From: an uncultured Hymenobacter sp. | GTDB lineage: Bacteria; Bacteroidota; Bacteroidia; Cytophagales; Hymenobacteraceae | Length of the DNA stretch: 11,097 bases | Reading direction: 5' to 3' | Assembly: GCA_937871705.1 (NCBI GenBank) | Contig: CALMOO010000547.1 | Coordinates: 6,658 to 17,754 of the forward strand | Shown: one piece after another, positions 1-4,713 of the stretch | Position numbering within the stretch: position 1 is the first letter of the stretch | How the letters are laid out: each line of letters begins with the position of its first letter | Made by a program: the position numbers and the translations under genes | The notes under the pieces: generated by a model | Databases searched by the model: none | Seen by the model: the letters and a program-made list of their open reading frames with translations, nothing else | Told to the model about the DNA's origin: nothing

Positions 1-1
1 G

Positions 2-634
2 TACAGCCTCTCCGACGCGCCCGGCCGGTCGTATTACCGTCTCACCATCAAGCGCCAAGAAGCCGGCCACGAAACGCCCGCAGGCCTGGTGTCGAACTAC
101 CTGCACGACGCGGTGATGGCCGGTACTACACTGTTGGTGCACGCCCCGGCCGGCGAGTTTTACCTGGATGAAACGGCCACCACGCCCCTGGTGCTGCTGG
201 CGGGCGGCGTGGGCATCACCCCGCTCATGGCTATGCTGGAGCATCTGCTGCTGAGTGGCAGCCCACGCGAAATCCGGCTGCTGCAAGCCGTGCGCGATGC
301 CGACGCGCAGCCCTTCGCCCAGCGCCTGCGCCTGCTGGCACGGCAGCACCCCAATCTGCGTGTCTTCAGCCTCTACGGGGCACCTACCCCCGTGCTGGCC
401 AGCGACGAAGACAACCAGGACGAAGAGTTGCAACTGGCGCTGGCCGGAACCCTGGGCTACGGCCCGCTCACCAATAAGCATCTGCGCCACTTGCTGGCCG
501 ACGTGCCCCGCACGGCCGCTTGCTACTGCTGCGGGCCATTGGGTTTTATGCGCCACGTCAATGCCCTGCTGCGGGGTCAAGGGTTTGAAAGTCGTCATTT
601 TGAAGTGTTTGGGCCGGCGCAAAGCTTGGACTAG
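2..634 (+). CDS. hmp: Flavohemoglobin / nitric oxide dioxygenase, C-terminal reductase part (5' end outside window)
   Basis: The frame is open from the window edge, so only about the last 210 residues are visible. The visible part is a ferredoxin-reductase-type FAD/NAD(P)H module. It starts with the FAD-binding YSLSDAP segment (the usual preceding Arg would lie outside), followed by the flavohemoglobin-typical VSNYLHD, then the NAD-binding GGVGITPLMAML (nt about 200-238) and YCCGPLGFM near the C terminus (nt about 521-553). It ends with HFEVFGPAQSLD, close to the usual flavohemoglobin ending. In the family this module passes electrons from NAD(P)H through FAD to an N-terminal globin, which oxidises NO to nitrate with O2 in the cytoplasm. 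The globin domain is outside the window, so a stand-alone oxidoreductase cannot be fully excluded, but the VSNYLHD and C-terminal signatures favour Hmp. An HPP gene follows 58 bp downstream on the same strand. Confidence 0.88.
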   Translation, partial: YSLSDAPGRSYYRLTIKRQEAGHETPAGLVSNYLHDAVMAGTTLLVHAPAGEFYLDETATTPLVLLAGGVGITPLMAMLEHLLLSGSPREIRLLQAVRDADAQPFAQRLRLLARQHPNLRVFSLYGAPTPVLASDEDNQDEELQLALAGTLGYGPLTNKHLRHLLADVPRTAACYCCGPLGFMRHVNALLRGQGFESRHFEVFGPAQSLD

Positions 635-692
635 GACCTGGTTTACCCCCGGCAGTGAGCAGCAACGGGCCGTTCTGAAAGCGGGCTGCCTT

Positions 693-1115
693 ATGACTAT
701 ACTGGCGGTGCTGGCGGGGGTAGGGCAGGTGCTGCGGCAGCCCTTGCTGCTGGGGCCATTGGCGGCCACCGGCGTGCTGGTGCTCATCATTCCTGACCAG
801 TCTTTCGCCCAGCCACGCAATATTGTGGCGGGCTACCTGCTAGCGGTAGGCGTGGCCATAATCTGCCGGCAGTGGCTGCCGGCTACCAGTCTGGTAGTGG
901 TGTTGGCAGTGGGCCTAACCTTGTTGTTGCTGCTAGCGGCCGATGCGCTGCACCCACCCGGCATAGCTATCCTATTGCTGCTGCTAGCTCCCGACCGGCA
1001 GCCGACCGGGCACTTGGTGTTGCCGCTGCTACTGGGAGTAGGCCTCATCATCGGCCTAGGCTGGCTACTGAATAAATTGGTGTTACGGCAGCCCTACCCG
1101 GCCAGATGGTGCTAG
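693..1115 (+). CDS. HPP-family integral membrane protein
   Basis: This is a 140-residue, very hydrophobic protein with about four membrane segments (near residues 3-12 continuing to 33, 45-58, 66-85 and 108-128). It carries the family signature: AQPRN at residues 39-43, at the start of the second helix, and ADALHPPG at residues 83-90. HPP proteins are small four-helix membrane proteins. Plant chloroplast and cyanobacterial members have been linked to nitrite transport, but bacterial members are mostly uncharacterised. The ATG at 693 is the only plausible start close to the family N terminus. The frame is open further upstream, but that stretch overlaps hmp and looks like a shadow. The position right behind hmp fits co-transcription and a role in handling the products of NO detoxification, which is inference. 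The stop codon lies inside the palindrome at 1111-1140. Confidence 0.82.
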   Translation: MTILAVLAGVGQVLRQPLLLGPLAATGVLVLIIPDQSFAQPRNIVAGYLLAVGVAIICRQWLPATSLVVVLAVGLTLLLLLAADALHPPGIAILLLLLAPDRQPTGHLVLPLLLGVGLIIGLGWLLNKLVLRQPYPARWC

Positions 1116-1140
1116 CGCCGCCGGTCCGGCGAGGGCTAGC
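1111..1140. terminator. GC-rich hairpin between convergent genes, possible bidirectional terminator
   Basis: The arms are GCTAGC at 1111-1116 and 1135-1140, with an inner CGCCG/CGGCG stem around a 3-base loop (about 1119-1131) and a small internal loop between the two stems. Both convergent genes end here: the TAG of the HPP gene lies in the left arm and the TAG of the minus-strand gene in the right arm. There is no U-tract on either side, so it is not a canonical intrinsic terminator. A role as terminator or 3'-end stabiliser is inferred from position and symmetry. Confidence 0.42.
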
Positions 1141-1444
1141 CGCCCGCGCGGAGCGCTAGGGATAGTGGCCCCATCAGTTCGGTTGCGGGGCTGTCGGCGT
1201 ACAAACCGTAGGCATCAACCAGCACGCCTTTCACGCCATCGTCGGAAACGATAGCGTAGATGACGCACATATCATCGGGATTGGAGGTGCCTTCGAAGCG
1301 GTGTACCTCCCGCACCTGAAAGCGGCCAGGGTACAGGCGGCTATCGGCCAGTTGTGCACCCGTCAGGTTATAATTGTGGCAGTAGCCACGCCGGGCCAAA
1401 TCGCGTAGGGCAGGCGCTTCCGAATCAAACGTGGGTGGCTGCAT
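1136..1444 (-). CDS. Small conserved protein of the family mislabelled 'phosphoribosylpyrophosphate synthetase'
   Basis: This is a 102-residue soluble protein. It matches, by memory, a family of about 100 residues common in Bacteroidota that databases often call phosphoribosylpyrophosphate synthetase. The recognisable pattern is an N-terminal LRDLARRGYCHNYNL segment (about residues 13-27), then EVHRFEGTSNPDD (47-59), VIYAIVSDDGVKGVLVDAYG (61-80) and LYAD (81-84). It is far shorter than true PRPP synthetase (about 310 residues) and shows neither a PRPP-binding loop nor the ATP-binding region, so the name is not supported. The function is unknown. The start at MQPPTF (1444) fits the family N terminus. 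An upstream in-frame ATG at 1504 would run through the repeat relic and is unlikely. It is the last gene of the minus-strand run, 90 bp after the cupin gene, so co-transcription is possible but not assured. Confidence 0.72.
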   Translation of the reverse strand: MQPPTFDSEAPALRDLARRGYCHNYNLTGAQLADSRLYPGRFQVREVHRFEGTSNPDDMCVIYAIVSDDGVKGVLVDAYGLYADSPATELMGPLSLALRAGG

Positions 1445-1493
1445 GTAGGTAGGTGAGCAAATGTTTAGCAAATAGAATCTTAAAAAATAATGG

Positions 1494-1532
1494 TAGGCCG
1501 TCATGCTGAGTTTGTCAAAGTATGAGGGCCTA
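1494..1532. repeat. Probable relic of a palindromic intergenic repeat
   Basis: TAGGCC at 1494-1499 and GGCCTA at 1527-1532 are a perfect inverted pair around a 27-base interior that begins GTCATGCTGAG and continues TTTGTCAAAGTATGAG. The interior resembles one arm of a repeat I remember as abundant in Hymenobacter and relatives (GTCATGCTGAG followed by a GAAGCATCTC-like end), and it has the same length and spacing as one arm of the palindrome at 3566-3655. No second full arm is present, so I read it as a decayed or half copy in the gap between the cupin gene and the small conserved gene. Confidence 0.5.
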
Positions 1533-1534
1533 TT

Positions 1535-1942
1535 TCACGCTTCTGTGGTCTGGCTAGCCGCCAGCGTCAGCAGAAAAGTGGTGTCTTCCAGCGCCGTTAC
1601 GCTGTGCGGCACCCCGGCTTGCAGCGTTAGCAACTGCCCGATGCTGAGTTCCACCGTTTGGGCGGCAGTGCCGAAAGTGAGGCGGCCAGCCAGCACCTGC
1701 ACGCTGATAATACCCTTGGCGGTGTGCGTTTTCATGGTGGCGCCGGCGTGTAGGGCAGTTAGCACCAGGCGCAGGGTATCGCTCTTGAATAGCGTAAGGG
1801 CATTGCGGTCGCTGCTAGCCCAGGCAGGCTCCTGATGGAGTTGCCCAGCGGCGGCTGGCAGGTCGAGCAGCAGCAGTTCGGCGTTGAGGACGCGGCTACC
1901 CAGCGGGCGCTGGGGCGTGGCGGTGTTGGCCTTGTTTTCCAT
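1535..1942 (-). CDS. Cupin domain protein
   Basis: This is a 135-residue single-domain beta-barrel cupin. The first cupin motif is reduced: MKTHTAKGIISVQVLAGRL (residues 70-88) has one His (73) and lacks the usual second His and the Glu. The second motif is intact as GQLLTLQAGVPHSVTALED (residues 102-120), with His113. This pattern (H.A.G...VQVL.G followed by PGVPHSV.A) is a common subfamily of small stand-alone cupins with no fixed function. With only two obvious His ligands, metal binding and catalysis are uncertain. The gene starts 6 bp after the stop of the four-helix membrane protein gene, so the two are almost certainly co-transcribed. The link to NO/O2 metabolism is inferred only from position. 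Confidence 0.8.
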   Translation of the reverse strand: MENKANTATPQRPLGSRVLNAELLLLDLPAAAGQLHQEPAWASSDRNALTLFKSDTLRLVLTALHAGATMKTHTAKGIISVQVLAGRLTFGTAAQTVELSIGQLLTLQAGVPHSVTALEDTTFLLTLAASQTTEA

Positions 1943-1948
1943 TATAAG

Positions 1949-2365
1949 TTAATGAGTAGTAGGCGTGAGAATGGGGCGTGGTAGATTGGGCGCGGCCAGC
2001 CCGCCCGCCGTAGCTAGCCCCAACACGGTAAAGGCCTCGGTGGGCAGAGCGGCCCCAGTGGGTGCCCCGCAGGTAGCCCACAGCACCGCGTGAAAAACGG
2101 CGTGCGTGACGGGCCACACCGAGGCTAGTAGTGCTACCCGCCGGCTCAACTGCACCGCCCCCACTACCAAGCCAGTCCCCGACATGAGGTAAGCTAGGGC
2201 GATGTCGATAATGAAAGTCACCTTTAGCGGCCCGGTAGCAGTAACGCCGGACCCGGTTTGGTACCAGGCACCTGGCCAAAACAGCATAAATACCCCATTC
2301 AAGGCCAGCAGGTTACCTGCTAGCCCAGCCGTGAGCTGGCTGACGATTATGGAGTCAATATCCAT
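1949..2365 (-). CDS. Four-helix membrane protein of unknown function
   Basis: This is a 138-residue protein with predicted membrane segments near residues 11-31, 50-70, 77-98 and 110-126. The segment PGAWYQTGSGVTATGP (31-46) followed by a DIALAYL helix start (54-60) resembles a loosely defined family of small four-helix proteins seen in several phyla (pattern P.AWY...GV..TGP). A WPVTHAVFH segment (84-92) puts two His residues in or next to the third helix, which could bind a metal or heme, though that is speculation. The start at MDIDS (2365) was chosen because the open frame further upstream overlaps the truncated hemoglobin gene and lacks family-like sequence. It sits 37 bp after the hemoglobin gene and 6 bp before the cupin gene, inside the operon. 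Confidence 0.68.
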   Translation of the reverse strand: MDIDSIIVSQLTAGLAGNLLALNGVFMLFWPGAWYQTGSGVTATGPLKVTFIIDIALAYLMSGTGLVVGAVQLSRRVALLASVWPVTHAVFHAVLWATCGAPTGAALPTEAFTVLGLATAGGLAAPNLPRPILTPTTH

Positions 2366-2402
2366 TGCAAAAGTAAAAAAAAGGCTAGGCGGCCCGGTTG
2401 GA

Positions 2403-2810
2403 TTATAAGATAGCGTGGCCGCTACCGGCTCGCGCCGCGGCGATTTTTGCCTGAAAAAGCTCGCCCATCTTGCCGGCCCGCCGCTTAATTTCAGTGGCGT
2501 GGTCGCCGGCAAACAGCTCGTCCACAGCTTGCCCAAACAGGGCTAGCCACTGCGTAAAATGCGCCTGCTCAATCGGTAGAAATAGGTGCTTGGCTCCCGG
2601 ATTGCCCCGGTAGCCAGCCGCCTGGGCCAGTAGCGCCGCCGTCCAGAAGCGAGTCATAGTATCAAGGTGCGCGGGCCAGTGGCCGGCCGGAATGCGAGCG
2701 GCAAATACTGGCCCTAGCAGCGCGTCGGCCAGCACCCGCCCGTAGAAAGCGTTAATGAGCTGGCGGATGTCGTCCGGCGTGAGAATGTCGGGATTAGGGG
2801 TGTTTGCCAT
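2403..2810 (-). CDS. Group III truncated hemoglobin
   Basis: This is a 135-residue 2-on-2 globin. Landmarks of the group III family are visible: the B-helix FYGRVLADALLGPVF (residues 22-36) with Tyr23 at the expected B10 position; the E-helix HLDTMTRFW (48-56) with His48; YRGNPGAKHLFLP (67-79) with His75 as the probable proximal heme ligand; HFTQWLALF (84-92) with Trp88 at the expected G8 position; and AVDELFAG near 95-102. Members bind O2 and NO in the cytoplasm. Campylobacter Ctb is the best studied and is induced by nitrosative stress. The gene starts 7 bp after the stop of the Ig-like protein gene, in an operon headed by a terminal oxidase. That context fits a role in binding O2 or NO near the oxidase at low oxygen. 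The exact reaction is not shown by the sequence. Confidence 0.93.
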   Translation of the reverse strand: MANTPNPDILTPDDIRQLINAFYGRVLADALLGPVFAARIPAGHWPAHLDTMTRFWTAALLAQAAGYRGNPGAKHLFLPIEQAHFTQWLALFGQAVDELFAGDHATEIKRRAGKMGELFQAKIAAARAGSGHAIL

Positions 2811-2817
2811 AGTTGGG

Positions 2818-3246
2818 TTAATTGGTCGGCACGGCCAAGGCCGTAACCAGGTAATAAGCCCCCCAGCTCAGAAAAACCAGGATGCCCGCCCACACCCAGG
2901 CGGGCACGCCCTGCGGCGTTTCGGAGGCCTTGATGACGAACGAATCAGTGCGCTCACTGCCGTAGGCCGTGACGGTCAGCGGCAGCACGTCCGACACAAT
3001 ATCGTCGGGGCTGAGGCCCAATACCGTGATAGCGGGGCCGTTGCGCACCACGAACGGGATGCGTTGCACGCCCTCCTGGCCATTGGAAGAGCGTGCCACC
3101 ACGCGCAGCTCGTGGGGGCCATCCACTAGGCGAGTAGTATCAAGGTCGAGCTTCACCGGCGGGGCGTAGCGGGCGAAGGGTTCGGGAGCGTCGTCGAGAA
3201 ACAGCAGCACCTGCTGCTCGTCACCGGGTGGGGAGGGGGTAGGCAT
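2818..3246 (-). CDS. Ig-like domain protein with C-terminal membrane anchor, uncharacterised
   Basis: This is a 142-residue protein. Residues 12-70 have the strand pattern of a bacterial Ig-like fold (LVDGPHELRVVARSSNGQEG then IPFVVRNGP), and residues 71-107 are a further beta-rich stretch. A single membrane segment follows near the C terminus (about 115-136, VPAWVWAGILVFLSWGAYYL), with only a few residues after it. No N-terminal signal peptide is seen from the chosen start at MPTPSPP. A start 69 bp upstream would overlap the preceding gene by 58 bp and adds only a weak hydrophobic stretch. The gene is 11 bp after the CPVC protein gene and 7 bp before the truncated hemoglobin gene, so it is within the oxidase operon. 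It could be an assembly factor or accessory subunit, loosely comparable in size and fold to FixH/CcoH, but no homology is claimed. Confidence 0.7.
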   Translation of the reverse strand: MPTPSPPGDEQQVLLFLDDAPEPFARYAPPVKLDLDTTRLVDGPHELRVVARSSNGQEGVQRIPFVVRNGPAITVLGLSPDDIVSDVLPLTVTAYGSERTDSFVIKASETPQGVPAWVWAGILVFLSWGAYYLVTALAVPTN

Positions 3247-3257
3247 GAGGTGCAGGC

Positions 3258-3521
3258 TTAGAAGAAGGCAGACATTTGCCGGCGACGCACGAGGTTGTGC
3301 GCGCTTTCGGGCCATAGCACGAAGCGCAGGAACAGCCCGAACGTGAGCGCCACCACCAGAATGGCGCCGTACAGCATCAGGTAGTCAAACGTGCTGCTCG
3401 GCCCCACGCCGTGGGTAATGCCGGCGAAGCCCTTGGGCTGGCGCTTGTCGCACACCGGGCAGGCCCACAGCGGCAGCGTGATGAACAGGCTGGCAAGCAG
3501 CCAAAGCAATTTTTTTTTCAT
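3258..3521 (-). CDS. Small membrane protein with exported CPVC motif, uncharacterised oxidase accessory
   Basis: This is an 87-residue protein. MKKKLLWLLASLFITLPLWA (1-20) looks like a signal peptide or a first membrane segment. It is followed at once by CPVCDKRQPKGFAGITHGVG (21-40), a second membrane segment (about 48-70) and a basic C-terminal tail (HNLVRRRQ), which places the CPVC region outside the membrane by the positive-inside rule. The two Cys residues could bind copper or act as a thiol pair. Alternatively LWAC could be an imperfect lipobox. I recall similar small proteins with CPVC.(R)QPK..GITHG in other Bacteroidota but know no function. The start at 3521 was chosen for the signal-like N terminus. 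The longer frame reads through the palindromic repeat and is artefactual. It lies 166 bp after the CcoO-cytochrome c gene and 11 bp before the Ig-like gene. The start is followed by a run of nine A. Confidence 0.74.
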   Translation of the reverse strand: MKKKLLWLLASLFITLPLWACPVCDKRQPKGFAGITHGVGPSSTFDYLMLYGAILVVALTFGLFLRFVLWPESAHNLVRRRQMSAFF

Positions 3522-3565
3522 TGATAATAAGGGCTTTAAGATTGTATAAGGAAGTAAAAAGAACG

Positions 3566-3655
3566 TCATGCAGCGCGCAATGAAGCATCTCGCTCGCTTC
3601 GTTAGATTAGTATCCCTAGCGGCACGAGCGAGATGCTTCGTTGCGCGCTGCATGA
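3566..3655. repeat. Long palindromic intergenic repeat (REP/MITE-like hairpin)
   Basis: Two arms of 30 bases, 3567-3596 and 3625-3654, are inverted copies of each other with one difference (T in the left arm at 3581, which gives a G-T pair). They extend one further T-A pair to 3566/3655. The arms begin CATGCAGCGCGCAA and end with the GAAGCATCTCGCTCG-type sequence. Inside the 28-base interior, CGTTAG (3600-3605) can pair with CTAGCG (3616-3621), which prolongs the stem. The element fills most of the 166-bp gap between the CcoO-cytochrome c gene and the CPVC gene. I recall elements of this look as high-copy in Hymenobacter genomes; copy number cannot be judged here. Inside an operon such a hairpin could lower read-through or protect the upstream oxidase mRNA, which is inference. 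Confidence 0.88.
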
Positions 3656-3687
3656 TGGGCTTATTGGGTTCAAAAGCTTTCTTGCAT

Positions 3688-4713
3688 TTAAAGCGCGGGC
3701 TCCGGCTTCACCAGCGCTCGGATTTTTTGCACAAAATCAGTCGTGATGGGCGCGGCGGCGTTGCCCCAGGTGCTGCGCTCGTGGCTGATGATGGCCGCAA
3801 TTTCAGCGTCACTGAGCTTGGTGGCGAAGGGCGGCATCACGCCGTATTCAGGGCGCGGGTTGTAGCCTTGCAGCACGATGTTGACCATCAGTGTGGCGTC
3901 TTTATCATTCACCACCGGGCTGCCTTTGAGCGGCGGGAAAGCGCCTTTCAGGCCCTCGCCGTTGGCTTGGTGGCAGGGCTGGCAGTTGGTAGTGTATAAG
4001 GCCGCGCCGTCGAGGGCGGGCGCAGCATTACCAGCCGGGGTACGGCTAGCCGGGGCAGCCTCCTTGGGCGGCGACAAGGCCAGGAATGCGGTCGGCGGCG
4101 TGCCACTGGGCAGCGGTGCTTGCTTGAGCGACAGCAAGTAGGCTACTAGCTGCTGGGCACGGCGCGTAGGCACGATAACGTGGCTGCCCGGCTCGCGAAA
4201 GCCGGCCGGCACGTGCAGCGCTAGCCCAGCCGGCGTACCCGCCACGCTGTCCTGAAATAACCACGGAAAAGCGGGCATAATCGATTCTTTCACCACGCTA
4301 CGGGGCTGGTAGAGGTGCAGCAGGTGCCAGAGGTCGCTGGGTTGGCGCACGGCTACTTCAGTGAGGTCGGGGCCGGTGCGCTCCGAGCCGAGTGTGGAAG
4401 GAGTAGCCCGCCACACGTCGAGGCGTTGGTGCCAGGCGTAGTCGGCGGGTAGGCTGGGCCGGGTGCCCCAGCGCTGGTCCATGTCGATGTTGCGCACCTG
4501 CTGGGTGTGGCAGGCCACGCAGCCTTCGCCGATGAACACGCGCAGACCCGCCTGCTGCTCGGGCGTGAGGGCCTCGGCGGTGGGCAACGGGGCGTTGTCG
4601 GCCTGCATACGGGCGGCGGGCTGCACGGCAATGAGCGTGCTTAGCCCCACGAAGCCTAGGAAAACCGTGCCCGTAAACAGCCGGTGGTTTTTATACAGAT
4701 TCCAGGATTTCAT
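3688..4713 (-). CDS. ccoO: cbb3-type oxidase subunit II (CcoO) fused to a second cytochrome c domain
   Basis: This is a 341-residue protein. An N-terminal membrane anchor (about residues 12-30) is followed by a CcoO-type monoheme domain with GCVACHTQQVR (64-74; heme Cys65, Cys68, His69), SERTGPDL (110-117), HLYQPRSVV (133-141) and ESIMPAFPWL (143-152), whose Met146 is the expected axial ligand. After an Ala/Pro-rich linker (about 200-232) comes a class I cytochrome c domain with CQPCH (244-248), AFPPLKGSP and GVMPPF, with Met293 as the probable ligand. The heme domains would face the periplasm and deliver electrons to the CcoN-like subunit. Canonical CcoO has one heme and CcoP brings two more; here one added domain seems to stand in for CcoP. 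The start MKSWNLYKNH matches CcoO N termini and overlaps the ccoN stop by 23 bp, indicating translational coupling. The in-frame ATG 13 codons earlier is less likely. Confidence 0.92.
   Translation of the reverse strand: MKSWNLYKNHRLFTGTVFLGFVGLSTLIAVQPAARMQADNAPLPTAEALTPEQQAGLRVFIGEGCVACHTQQVRNIDMDQRWGTRPSLPADYAWHQRLDVWRATPSTLGSERTGPDLTEVAVRQPSDLWHLLHLYQPRSVVKESIMPAFPWLFQDSVAGTPAGLALHVPAGFREPGSHVIVPTRRAQQLVAYLLSLKQAPLPSGTPPTAFLALSPPKEAAPASRTPAGNAAPALDGAALYTTNCQPCHQANGEGLKGAFPPLKGSPVVNDKDATLMVNIVLQGYNPRPEYGVMPPFATKLSDAEIAAIISHERSTWGNAAAPITTDFVQKIRALVKPEPAL

Noticed and set aside
255..692. Open frame on the plus strand continuing upstream of the HPP gene and overlapping hmp
   Set aside because: Its translation is rich in Cys, Trp and Pro and unlike any family, while the hmp frame shows clear motifs. 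HPP homology starts only near the ATG at 693.
2366..2373. A TAnnTTTG Bacteroidota -7 box on the minus strand just before the four-helix protein gene
   Set aside because: It lies only 2 bases before the chosen ATG and has no TTG about 20 bases upstream, so the start site would fall inside the gene. The match is probably chance in an A/T-rich spacer.
3522..3653. N-terminal extension of the CPVC protein through the palindrome
   Set aside because: The extra residues are just the repeat read as codons. The signal-like MKKKLLWLL start at 3521 is clearly better.
3568..3999. Plus-strand open frame starting in the palindromic repeat
   Set aside because: Its start is encoded by the repeat arm and the rest is antisense to the second cytochrome c domain of CcoO. 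No coding signature is seen.
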